Part shown: one piece after another, positions 34,603-42,891 of the stretch
Position numbering within the stretch: the first letter of the stretch is position 1
How the letters are laid out: each line of letters opens with the position of its first letter
NCBI RefSeq assembly: GCF_031455195.1
Contig: NZ_JAVDSH010000008.1
Span: 124,001-188,000 of the forward strand
DNA from: Arthrobacter nitroguajacolicus_D
Lineage (GTDB): Bacteria > Actinomycetota > Actinomycetes > Actinomycetales > Micrococcaceae
Length of the DNA stretch: 64,000 nt
Reading direction: 5' to 3'
Position numbers and translations under genes: made by a program
The notes under the pieces: model-generated
The model's database searches: none
Told to the model about the DNA's origin: nothing
Seen by the model: only the letters and a program-made list of their open reading frames with translations

Positions 34603-35235
34603 ATGGACATCACCGCCCCGGAGACGTGGGGATCCGCGATCTACCTGTGGGTCATACCCATCGTGGTGGGCGATGCCTTCTTCCCGCCGATCCCCTCCGA
34701 GATGGTCGTCATCACCGGTGGAGCGCTCGCTGCGGACGGTCACGCGAACTTCTGGCTGATCCTCTTCCTTGCTGCCTTCGCTTCCTGGCTGGGTGACATG
34801 GCGGTGTTCATGCTGTTCAAGCGGCGCATCAGCCACGTGTTGGATCGCTGGTCGTGGGGCAGGCGCGTCCATCGCGGAATCCATGCTGCCATCGCCAAGG
34901 CAGGCCGCTCTTCAACGTACGGCGCCATCATCGGCGGACGGTTCATCCCCGGTGGCAGGCTCGCCACGTCCGCCGCATCGGGCATCGCCAATGTCTCAAT
35001 CCGCGGTTTCAGCCTTTGCGCCGCCATGGGCGCCATGTTGTGGGCCGTCTGGCAGGTGGGCCTGGGCTACTTCACCGGCTCCACAACCAAGCTGCCGTTC
35101 TGGGCCAGCTCCTTGATCGGCGTCGGCGTTGGGTTGGTCATCGGAGTGGTGGTTGGCCTGATCGTCACGAGGCGCCGCGGCAACCGTTCACCGGTAGATG
35201 AGCCATACGACGGCGACGCGCCCAGGCCCGAGTAG
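34603..35235 (+). CDS. DedA/VTT-domain membrane protein
   Basis: This 210-aa protein has VTT/DedA features: re-entrant VVGDAFFPPIPSEMVVITGGALA, an amphipathic stretch ending FASWLGDMAVFMLFKR, GRFIPGGRLATSAASGIA (DedA Arg motif) and three C-terminal spans. The family acts as proton-dependent undecaprenyl-phosphate or phospholipid translocases. The start is Met 34603; GTG upstream in frame is less likely. It is divergent from the macrodomain gene; the C-terminal tail is acidic. Confidence 0.88.
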   Translation: MDITAPETWGSAIYLWVIPIVVGDAFFPPIPSEMVVITGGALAADGHANFWLILFLAAFASWLGDMAVFMLFKRRISHVLDRWSWGRRVHRGIHAAIAKAGRSSTYGAIIGGRFIPGGRLATSAASGIANVSIRGFSLCAAMGAMLWAVWQVGLGYFTGSTTKLPFWASSLIGVGVGLVIGVVVGLIVTRRRGNRSPVDEPYDGDAPRPE

Positions 35236-35246
35236 CGCCCCTGGCC

Positions 35247-35552
35247 CTAGATGGGCGACCATCGGCCGCGGTTACGGCGCAACACGTAAAGGCTACCGGT
35301 CAGCGCCACGCGTTCGACGGCGTCACGCATCATGGCGGCCGACGTCCGGGCCTCGTCGTTCTCACCAGCGTAATCGCGGTCGCCGACAGTGAAACGCAAG
35401 CTGATCTGGGGTACGCCGCTCACGATGTCCAGCTGGTTCGACTCCACGTGGTGCCTGGTCTCCAGGGCCTCGACAGCCGCGGCCATGACTGACTCCGGCG
35501 GGTTGCCCGGCTTGAGGCCAGTGATCTTCAGCTTGGTCTGGAACGAAGGCAT
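35247..35552 (-). CDS. Conserved hypothetical protein, 101 aa
   Basis: A small soluble alpha/beta protein: FQTKLKITGLKPGNPPESVMAAAVEALETRHHVESNQLDI in part, then ISLRFTVGDRDYAGENDEARTSAAMMRDAV. It has good coding character with C/G-ending codons. I do not recognise the family. It converges with the DedA gene and lies upstream of the ppc gene on the same strand order, but separated by the repeat cluster at 35593. Confidence 0.65.
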   Translation of the reverse strand: MPSFQTKLKITGLKPGNPPESVMAAAVEALETRHHVESNQLDIVSGVPQISLRFTVGDRDYAGENDEARTSAAMMRDAVERVALTGSLYVLRRNRGRWSPI

Positions 35553-35592
35553 CCAACTACCCTAGCGCCCGTTCTGTGTGGCCCTGAAGCCC

Positions 35593-35683
35593 GATCCTCC
35601 CTCACCTATCGCGCCCTTGGGAGGATCCCTCCCTCACCGGTTGAGAGAGGGATCCCCATAAACCCGCAGGAGGTGAGAGACGG
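35593..35683. repeat. Cluster of CCTCYCTCAC-type repeats in both orientations
   Basis: Forward copies GATCCTCCCTCACC (35593) and GATCCCTCCCTCACC (35624), and reverse copies at 35641-35655 and 35669-35683. The middle two form a hairpin GGATCCCTC...GAGGGATCC (35623-35655) just downstream of the ppc stop, which may also terminate ppc transcription. Related copies lie at 58198-58308 and 59974-59988. Confidence 0.6.
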
Positions 35684-35687
35684 TTTG

Positions 35688-38486
35688 CTAGCCGGTGTTG
35701 CGCAGTCCGGCGGCCACCCCATTGACCGTAATGAGCATGGCCCGCTGGAGCCGCTCGTCAATCTCAGCTCCGGACAACGACTCTTCACGCACCCGGCGCA
35801 GGAGTTCCACCTGGAGGTAGCTGATGGGGTCCAGGTACTGGTCCCGGATTTCCAGCGAACGCTTCAGTGTCGGCTGGGCATCCAGCAACTCGGTCTCGCC
35901 CGTGAGCCGCTCGATCTCGGCAACTGTGAGTTCATACTCATCGCGGATCATATGGAACAGGCGGTGCAGTTCTTCGGGGACCAATGACGAAACGTAGTGG
36001 CCTGCGATCTCCATGTCCGTCTTCGCCAACGTCATTTCCACATTGGAGATGACGGACCGGAAGAAGTGCCAGCGGTCCATCATCTCCACGAGCTGCCCGG
36101 TGTTTCCGGCCTCCCTGGCAGCCTTAAGACCTGAACCGACCCCGAACCAACCCGGGACGATCTGACGCGACTGGGTCCATCCGAAAACCCACGGGATGGC
36201 CCGTAGTCCGCCCAGGCCCGCGCCCGAATCCGGGCGCTTGGAGGGACGGGATCCAATGTTCAACGAACCCAGCTGCTCCACCGGGGTGGAGGCCAGGAAG
36301 TAAGCCGGCAGCTCCGGGTCATCGATCAATGTGCGGTACCGGGCGAACGCGGCGTCGGAAATGGTTTCCATGACGTTGGCGTAGCGCTCGCGCTCGTCTT
36401 CGGAGGTGCGCGGAGTCCGGTGCAGGGCCGAACCCTGCATCACCGCGGCCAGGGACAGCTCCAGGTTTTCGCGGGCAAGTTCAGGCAAGGAGTACTTGTC
36501 CGAGATGACCTCTCCCTGCTCGGTGAACTTGATTTCACCTTCAAGCACGCCGTTGGGCTGGGCCATGATGGCGTCGTAGGTGGGTCCGCCGCCACGACCA
36601 ACAGAACCGCCGCGGCCGTGGAACAGCCGGACACGGACGCCATGCTTGGCCGCAACATCGCGGAGCTTGCGCTGGGTTTTGTGGATTTCCCATTGGCTCG
36701 TCATCACGCCGGATTCCTTGTTGGAATCCGAGTAGCCCAGCATGATCTCCTGGATGTCGCCCCGGAGACGGACCAGTTCGCGGTAGGAGGGATCGGACAA
36801 CAACTGGTCCACGATCTCAGCCGAAGCCCGGAGCTCCTCCACTGTTTCCAACAGCGGAGCGAAGCCAATCTTGGCCCGCGGCTTTGCGCCGAACAGGTCG
36901 ATCAAACCAGCTTCACGGGCCAGGACGGCCGCAGCAAGAACGTCGTCCGCGCCCCGGGTCATGGAGATGATGTAGGTTTCCACGACGTCCGGGCCATACG
37001 TATGCAGGGCCTGGCGGATACTCCGGAACACGTCATAGGTTCCGTCGGCAGTGCCCTGAAGCTTGATGGGATGACCCGAGAGCGGACGGCGGGAAGCCAA
37101 TTCGGCGCCCAGGAACTCGAAGCGCCCCTGCCGGCTCAAGTCGCCGTATGGTTTCCCCGTGCCGAGACGATCCACAAGCTGGCCGACAGCATCGTGGTGA
37201 TAGTCGGCGTGCTCGCGGATATCCAGCGTCGCCAGGTGCAGGCCAAAGGCGGCGAGGGCCCGGCGGACCCGCGCCAAAGCGCCATCTGCCACCAGGGCCG
37301 CCGAATGGTTGCGCAGCGAATTTTCCAGCAGGCCGAACTCGGCCAGCAGCTCGGGCGTGGTGGCGTAGTCGCGGCCCGGCTCGTGATGTGTAGACGCGGA
37401 AATGCGACGGCCGGTGTTGATGAGCTTGGCTTTGATACACGTTAGTTTCAGCCGGTACGGCTCCTGTGCGTTCAGCTCAAGGATGCGCTTGTCCAGCCCC
37501 GGGAGGTTCTTCAGGTCAACGTCAATGGAGTCCAGCAACTCTTGGTCTGCGCCGAAGAGTGCCGTGGAGTTGGACAGGACAGAGATGAGTTCGTCGATCA
37601 AGGCAATGCTGATGCGGACGGCGTTCTGGTTCTGCAGTTGAAGAATTTCACGGGTGACCGCTGCGGTAACGTTCGGGTTGCCGTCACGATCGCCGCCAAT
37701 CCAGGAACCAAACCGCAAGGGCGCGGCAGCAGCAGGCAGCGTGACGCCATTCTCCGCCAAAAGCTCCGAAAGGTCCGTCAGCATCTCAGGCATGGCATCC
37801 GTCAGGATGCTGTTCAGGTAGTAAATGGCGTTTCGTGCCTCATCCACCGGCGTGGGACGCACCTGGCGAAGCTCGTCTGTCTGCCACATCTGGTCGATGA
37901 TTTCAGCGAGCTGACGGTCCTGGCGACGTCGGGCGGAGGTTCCCTCTGCCGTCGGCTCGGCAAGGACGTCGGAAAGCTTGCGGACCTTGTCCAGCACTGA
38001 ACGGCGTGAAGCCTCAGTGGGATGGGCCGTGAAGATGGGCCTCACGTCCAGTTCGTTGATGACATCCTGCAGAACCTGTGGCCCCGCTTGCCCGGCAATC
38101 TCTGAAACCGCCTTGGCGAGCCACCCGTCCTTTTCCTTGCGGGTACGGAGTCCACGGACGCGATGCACCTGCTCTGCCGCGTTGCTGAGGTGGAAGTAGA
38201 ACGCGAAGGCGCGGACCAGGTCTGTCGCTTGATCCAGTGGCAGGGAGGCGAGAAGTTCGCGGACCTGGGCAACGACATCGTGCGCGCTCCACGGACCGGT
38301 GGCATCGGCACCACCACGGGCGGCTTCCTTGGACTCCTTGGTCAACAGGCGTACCTGTTCCACCAATTCGAGCAGCTCCGGACCGTGCTGACGGACAAGT
38401 GACTCGCCCAGAAGTGTGGAGACGCGGCGAACATCGGCCCGCAATTCCGCGGCGAGGTCGGTGTCGTGATGGGCAGTGTGAACCAT
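35688..38486 (-). CDS. ppc: Phosphoenolpyruvate carboxylase
   Basis: This 932-aa protein has the length and motifs of bacterial PEPC: FTAHPTEASRRS with the catalytic His, GGDRDGNPNVTA, LGYSDSNKESGVMTSQWE, and the mobile-loop FHGRGGSVGRGGG. It ends in RNTG, the conserved C-terminal QNTG-type active-site tail. It carboxylates phosphoenolpyruvate to oxaloacetate to replenish the TCA cycle. It is a single-gene unit, with a 266-bp upstream gap to the sigma factor gene that holds its promoter; I found no confident -10/-35. Confidence 0.97.
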   Translation of the reverse strand: MVHTAHHDTDLAAELRADVRRVSTLLGESLVRQHGPELLELVEQVRLLTKESKEAARGGADATGPWSAHDVVAQVRELLASLPLDQATDLVRAFAFYFHLSNAAEQVHRVRGLRTRKEKDGWLAKAVSEIAGQAGPQVLQDVINELDVRPIFTAHPTEASRRSVLDKVRKLSDVLAEPTAEGTSARRRQDRQLAEIIDQMWQTDELRQVRPTPVDEARNAIYYLNSILTDAMPEMLTDLSELLAENGVTLPAAAAPLRFGSWIGGDRDGNPNVTAAVTREILQLQNQNAVRISIALIDELISVLSNSTALFGADQELLDSIDVDLKNLPGLDKRILELNAQEPYRLKLTCIKAKLINTGRRISASTHHEPGRDYATTPELLAEFGLLENSLRNHSAALVADGALARVRRALAAFGLHLATLDIREHADYHHDAVGQLVDRLGTGKPYGDLSRQGRFEFLGAELASRRPLSGHPIKLQGTADGTYDVFRSIRQALHTYGPDVVETYIISMTRGADDVLAAAVLAREAGLIDLFGAKPRAKIGFAPLLETVEELRASAEIVDQLLSDPSYRELVRLRGDIQEIMLGYSDSNKESGVMTSQWEIHKTQRKLRDVAAKHGVRVRLFHGRGGSVGRGGGPTYDAIMAQPNGVLEGEIKFTEQGEVISDKYSLPELARENLELSLAAVMQGSALHRTPRTSEDERERYANVMETISDAAFARYRTLIDDPELPAYFLASTPVEQLGSLNIGSRPSKRPDSGAGLGGLRAIPWVFGWTQSRQIVPGWFGVGSGLKAAREAGNTGQLVEMMDRWHFFRSVISNVEMTLAKTDMEIAGHYVSSLVPEELHRLFHMIRDEYELTVAEIERLTGETELLDAQPTLKRSLEIRDQYLDPISYLQVELLRRVREESLSGAEIDERLQRAMLITVNGVAAGLRNTG

Positions 38487-38752
38487 GGATACATACCTTC
38501 GGATCTGGTTTTGGCCCGTACACTGCGCTGGATACTGTGAGCCGGATTACTTGTGTTTCCTACGGGATCTTACCCGCATGGAACAACAGCAAAGGAATAC
38601 GTCTCACAATCCGGCGTCACCTTCCAGCGTGTTATCGGAGGAGCATTTTTGCGCCCGACAACTCATCGCTTGCCATCACATGTGCCCGGAGGGTAACGGC
38701 CGGAACGGTACTGGCGTGGCGTCCAGTGTCACTTCCACCAGTTGCAGCCCTC

Positions 38753-40312
38753 TCAGTAGTTGTACGAGAACTGGTTCGGGGCGATGCCCGTCCCCTCAAG
38801 GGAGTACGTCAGGATCCGGTCGCCGCGATCCCGCTTGGAGACAGTGGTGACGTCAAAGTGGAGAGCGTCGCGGCGCATTGATGTTGCCGTGCAACTAACG
38901 ACGCTCCTGCTCTCCAAGGCACATTTCCATCCCTGGGGTGCCCGTACGGTGCCCTCCTCAATCCACGTGTTCTGCCCTACCGAAAACACAGCCTTCCCTT
39001 CACCCAGGGCCCCGGACCCGGAAGCCTCAAAATCTATGTGCAGGGAAGTGCCGTTGGAACCCCGATCCCGGCTCCGCTCCGCGGACCCGCTGACCTGGAC
39101 AGGCGAAGCCGGCGTGGGAACCGCCGATGGCGACGGAGGTGCACTCACAACGGGCGTCGGCGCAGGAACGGCCGGTGGTACAGGTTCCTGGGTTGGCTCG
39201 GGCTCCGGGACAACAAGCTCCGGAGCGGGGGCGGGATCAGCAGGCAATGGAACTGCGGAGGCTGATGGACTCGGGACTGATGGCGTAGGGCTAACTGGTG
39301 GCGCGCCACCTTGGTCTTGATCGCCAGTGGCTTCCACTGCCCGCTGCTCCATATAGGCATCCGGGGTCAGCTGGTCCACGATTCCCACGGCCCCCAAAAC
39401 CAGCCCGACTCCGGCCGCTGCGATGACGGCCATCACCGCCGGCTGCGCCAGTGCTGGAACAGCAAGGGTGGCTTTTACAGGCAGGGTGCCGCCCAGTACA
39501 CCCAATCCGGCCCCCTTGCCTGCCCACATGGCCAAAGGCACGCCTGTCACCAAGGGAAGGAGGATCGCCCTCATGCTGCCTTGCACGTCCTTCAGCTCCG
39601 CCAAGGCAGCCGTGCATTTGGAACAGCCACGCAGATGCTCCCGGACTTTCCTCTCGGCGGAAGCGGACAGTCCACCCCGGACATAACTTCCCAATTTGGA
39701 GGCGTACTCGGCACATCTGCTGTCAGGTTGTTCGGCGATGTGGAACTGGAGGTAGTGTCGCCTGAGTCCCTCGCGCGCACGAAGGGCGAGCGCGGAAACG
39801 GCATTTGGAGACAGTCCAAGGATTGGCGCCACAGCGGCCGGTTTCATGCGTTCCACGTCCAGATACCAGAGCACCGCCTGCCAGCGTTCCGGCAGGGCGC
39901 GGAAGGCCTTGGATACCGTGTGGGATTCGAAAGCACTTATGGCGGAGTCGGCTTCACCCGTCGTCTGGTCCAGAACAGCATCGTCTCCACTGGGGAGGAC
40001 CTTTCCGCTCTTTCGATTCCGCTGATGGGACAACCTGGTCACAGTGGACAGCAGGTAAGCCCGGAAGAAATTATCCGGCCCCTTCCCTGCCACCAGGCTC
40101 TGCAGGACCGACTGGAATGCCTCCGCCACCACGTCCTCGGCGTCGCTCGGGTTGTCCACGTTGCGTTTGGCAACCGTCGATGCAATGGAAATATGCCGCT
40201 CATACAGCGCGTCGAACGCGGCCATGTCCCCGCCGCGAACCAACTCGATCAGGTGACCGTCACTTTCGATCCCTTCCTGCGAAATATTGTCCGTGCTTGT
40301 CCTGGCGCCCAC
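38753..40312 (-). CDS. ECF sigma factor fused to zinc-finger anti-sigma domain, TM span and extracellular domain
   Basis: This 519-aa protein starts at GTG 40312. Sigma region 2 is at about 28-95 (DAEDVVAEAFQSVLQSLV), region 4 at about 135-188 (LPERWQAVLWYLDVERMKPAAVAPILGLSPNAV in part). A zinc-finger anti-sigma motif follows with Cys200, His226, Cys230 and Cys233 (HLRGCSKC). A membrane span is at about 288-311, a Pro/Ala/Ser-rich linker at about 335-410, and a C-terminal 105-residue beta-type domain with a WKC...SC Cys pair is outside. So sigma and its inhibitor are one membrane-tethered chain, like actinobacterial ECF groups with C-terminal ZAS/TM extensions. Release of the sigma part would presumably need proteolysis (inference). 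It diverges from a degenerate GGDEF-like gene and a LAXTG adhesin. Confidence 0.9.
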   Translation of the reverse strand: MGARTSTDNISQEGIESDGHLIELVRGGDMAAFDALYERHISIASTVAKRNVDNPSDAEDVVAEAFQSVLQSLVAGKGPDNFFRAYLLSTVTRLSHQRNRKSGKVLPSGDDAVLDQTTGEADSAISAFESHTVSKAFRALPERWQAVLWYLDVERMKPAAVAPILGLSPNAVSALALRAREGLRRHYLQFHIAEQPDSRCAEYASKLGSYVRGGLSASAERKVREHLRGCSKCTAALAELKDVQGSMRAILLPLVTGVPLAMWAGKGAGLGVLGGTLPVKATLAVPALAQPAVMAVIAAAGVGLVLGAVGIVDQLTPDAYMEQRAVEATGDQDQGGAPPVSPTPSVPSPSASAVPLPADPAPAPELVVPEPEPTQEPVPPAVPAPTPVVSAPPSPSAVPTPASPVQVSGSAERSRDRGSNGTSLHIDFEASGSGALGEGKAVFSVGQNTWIEEGTVRAPQGWKCALESRSVVSCTATSMRRDALHFDVTTVSKRDRGDRILTYSLEGTGIAPNQFSYNY

Positions 40313-40669
40313 TTACGGCCCCCCAAAAACGTCATAAATCGTGCCCATATATAAGAAGTGGTGGCAGCCCCCAACTCATGACGCAATTTGTCCAAGGTCT
40401 TTAGCTAAAGAGAATCGGCTATCGCTTCGTCATGAAAGTCAGCTCCGCAGCACTATTCGGATATGACATCGTTTCGGACAAAATCATTCGCAGAATGCGC
40501 GTTCTCGCGCCACCTTTTGCTGCGTAGATGGCAGACGACCAGTTATCGGACGGGTTGGCGCTTCCACGCAGACTGGTTCCTGCCCGAAGTCCGATCAGTT
40601 GTCAGATACCTGGTCACAAGCTCCACTGTCCCTCCGCCGGCAGCAAAATCGTTGGGTGCCGCTCGCGCC
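40313..40669 (+). promoter_or_regulatory. Divergent control region with nested dyads
   Basis: No gene is supported in these 357 bp; reading frames extend into it but encode implausible Trp/Arg-rich N-termini. CTTTAGCTAAAG (40399-40410) is a perfect 12-bp palindrome, flanked nearly symmetrically by CATGACG (40377-40383) and CGTCATG (40428-40434). A TATATA motif is near 40349. It probably controls both divergent units. Confidence 0.5.
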
Positions 40670-41269
40670 ATGAACGGTGTCAGCATCAGCGAGACAATGA
40701 CCGACTTCCGGGCCCTCTTTGAAGCCGCGGAACAGTCCCTCGACGTCGACGCTCTTCAGTCATTGGCGGAAGGATGGGCCGAGGTCGCCGAACTGGCCCC
40801 CGCCATCTCGTGCACTGATGTCTACACCGGCCTGGCCACACATGCGCACTTCCAGCGCCGATTGCATGAGGTCTCAACCTTCGGCGCCGACAGCTCGGGG
40901 CAGCACGCAGTCGCAGTAATTTCTGTGTCGAGGCCCAGCCAAAGCCGAACACATTGCTGGACCGTGCTGGCCAGGCTGGGAGAAGCCGTCAAAGGGCAAC
41001 TGCACGGAACGGGGGCCGTGGCCATGTATCAGGACTCGGCCATCCATGTGCTTTTTCCACTCAGCGAGAGCAACCTCTCCAGGCTGGTCGAATGCAAAAC
41101 GGTGATTGCAGCCCTGGAAGACGGCGCCCTCAGCCCTGCACACATGAAGGTTTTTCCACTGTCCTCAGCACTGGCAGCAACCGCGGCATCCACACCAATT
41201 GCCCCGTACGGGACGTCCCAGAAGCACGGTACGCCGGGCTCAGGTCCGAAGGCGTCACGAACCACATGA
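40670..41269 (+). CDS. Degenerate GGDEF-like or related sensory protein
   Basis: The ATG at 40670 gives 199 aa; an upstream ATG at 40463 in frame adds 69 unconvincing residues. After a helical N-terminus (FRALFEAAEQSLDVDALQSLAEGW) comes CTDVYTGLATHAHFQRRLHEV, which resembles the start of a GGDEF domain (D-x-LTGL...F...L). The later part (VAVISVSRP, VLARLGEAV) keeps strand-helix order, but no GG[DE]EF signature is visible, so diguanylate cyclase activity is unlikely. It sits between the fused sigma factor and a surface protein. Assignment is tentative. Confidence 0.55.
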   Translation: MNGVSISETMTDFRALFEAAEQSLDVDALQSLAEGWAEVAELAPAISCTDVYTGLATHAHFQRRLHEVSTFGADSSGQHAVAVISVSRPSQSRTHCWTVLARLGEAVKGQLHGTGAVAMYQDSAIHVLFPLSESNLSRLVECKTVIAALEDGALSPAHMKVFPLSSALAATAASTPIAPYGTSQKHGTPGSGPKASRTT

Positions 41270-41328
41270 CACGAACACTCATTGTCTGACGGAACATTTT
41301 CACCACGGATTTAAGGACCATCCAGCAC

Positions 41329-42669
41329 ATGAACAATCAAATCCATCTAAGAACCGTGTCGATGGTGGCCGCCTTGATAGCCATCGCCACGGCTGTCCTC
41401 GGGCTGGGTATGACGGCGTTGCCAGCCAATGCCGCAACCCTGCCGGATGCGGAAATCACCCTCACAACAGAATCAGTCGTGTCCAGCCAATGGGACCAGG
41501 TGGATCTGAGCTGTGAGTGGTCCGTCCCGGACCACTCACAGCCCGGGGACACCTTCAGTGTCCAACTGCCCTCCCAGCTCCGATGGTTTGGCAAGGCGTC
41601 CTTTGACCTGGATAACGCAAACGGGGACACCGTGGCCACGGCGGTCGCAAATGACGCAGGCTTGGTGGTCTTCACGCTCAGCGACTTCGTGAAGACCCAT
41701 CCCCTCAACGTGGGCGGAACGTGTTCTTTCAGCACGCAGTACTCCCAAGTACCCACGGTTGGCGAAACGAAGGAACTGACGTTCACCGTAGGATCCAGCG
41801 TCGTCCGCGTGCCTGTAGCAGTCGAACCGTGCCAGACGAATTGTGACCCCGAAGCACCTACCACTGCCGGTAAATCCATGAGCTGGGTCGACCCTGCCCA
41901 GACTGAACTCAGGTCGGTTTTCACCATGCCTGCCATGGCTGCCGACTCCAGTGATGTTCTGGTCACCGACACCCCAGCAGCGGGAATGGAGATCGACTGC
42001 TCCCGGGTCACGCCCCGTGTCGGTCAAGTGGTGGGCAGCGATGGCTCCATCGTGGAACCCTACGATGACGATCAGTACCCGGCCACCATCGAGTGCACCC
42101 CGGAGAAAGTCACCGTAACGTGGACGGGCCTTCCCGAGGACGAGCACGTTGAGCTCTTCGTCGTGACCCGGGTAACTGACCCGTCCTTGGACGTCTACGA
42201 GAACACCGGCACGGTGACAATTGCCGGGACGGAAAGCCCGGTGGTCGCCCAGCTTCGGCGCACCCAGGCAGGTGGCACCGGCGACGGAACCGCAGTACCC
42301 ACGCCCACGCCCACGCCCACAACGGCAACACCTACGCCTACCGCAACCCCCACACCCACACCCACACCCACGCCAAGCGCAACACCCACCCCGACACCCA
42401 CCATTGCTACGCCTACGCCTACGCCCACGGCGACGACGGCTACACCGTTACCTCCGGTGACTACGGAACCCGTGGCCAGCGCGTCCAGCCCGGTACTCGT
42501 AGTGCCAACGGAGCAGCCATCCAGGGCCGCCGAGAGTGGCGGCTCGGAACAGTTGGCCAGCACGGGCGCTCAGGGATCGGCCTTCGTCTTCCTCGCCGCA
42601 GCCTTGCTGGCCGCGGGATCCTTGCTGGCCTTCGCCAGTGCCCGATGGAAGGGGCGGCGGACCAACTAA
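41329..42669 (+). CDS. Cell-wall-anchored surface protein with LAXTG sorting signal
   Basis: This 446-aa protein has a signal peptide (cleavage about ANA-ATLP, residue 35) and a 280-residue beta-rich N-terminal region with conserved Cys pairs, like adhesin/Ig-like collagen-binding domains (ESVVSSQWDQVDLSCEWSVPD, DTFSVQLP). A Thr-Pro repeat linker (about 321-374) follows, then the sorting signal LASTG (409-413), a hydrophobic span and a RWKGRRTN tail. LAXTG is the class-E sortase recognition form of high-GC Gram-positives. The sortase gene is not in the window. It is 59 bp after the GGDEF-like gene. Confidence 0.9.
   Translation: MNNQIHLRTVSMVAALIAIATAVLGLGMTALPANAATLPDAEITLTTESVVSSQWDQVDLSCEWSVPDHSQPGDTFSVQLPSQLRWFGKASFDLDNANGDTVATAVANDAGLVVFTLSDFVKTHPLNVGGTCSFSTQYSQVPTVGETKELTFTVGSSVVRVPVAVEPCQTNCDPEAPTTAGKSMSWVDPAQTELRSVFTMPAMAADSSDVLVTDTPAAGMEIDCSRVTPRVGQVVGSDGSIVEPYDDDQYPATIECTPEKVTVTWTGLPEDEHVELFVVTRVTDPSLDVYENTGTVTIAGTESPVVAQLRRTQAGGTGDGTAVPTPTPTPTTATPTPTATPTPTPTPTPSATPTPTPTIATPTPTPTATTATPLPPVTTEPVASASSPVLVVPTEQPSRAAESGGSEQLASTGAQGSAFVFLAAALLAAGSLLAFASARWKGRRTN
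42290..42450 (+). repeat. In-frame Thr-Pro coding repeat
   Basis: Roughly 160 bp of ACGCCC/ACACCC-type hexamers encode PTPTPTPT with Ala interruptions in the surface-protein linker. Copy number may vary between strains. Confidence 0.8.
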
Positions 42670-42765
42670 TCGACGTTCACAGAGAACGGACGCAACGCCC
42701 CTAGGGGCGAGACGACGTCGGTGGGCTGGCACATGATGCTGCCCGCCGATGTGGTCCTTTGATCG

Positions 42766-42804
42766 CGGCTCGCGCTGGCATGGGTTGGGGGCCAGCGCGA
42801 GCCG
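42766..42804 (+). terminator. Perfect 13-bp hairpin after the LAXTG gene
   Basis: CGGCTCGCGCTGG and CCAGCGCGAGCCG form a perfect stem, extended by C42779-G42791, with an 11-base loop, 97 bp after the LAXTG stop and 88 bp before DUF1684. No T-run follows, so it may be a terminator or an intergenic repeat. Confidence 0.5.
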
Positions 42805-42891
42805 TTCCAGAGGCGGTTCATTCCGGGAATGCTGACGCTCAGCGCATAGTTGAGGGAAGTGCAACCGATGCGAATCCAGCCGAGGAGAACA

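Noticed and set aside
40463..40669. Upstream extension of the GGDEF-like protein
   Set aside because: In frame, but the extra residues are Trp/Arg-rich and no ribosome-binding site precedes the ATG; used 40670 instead.
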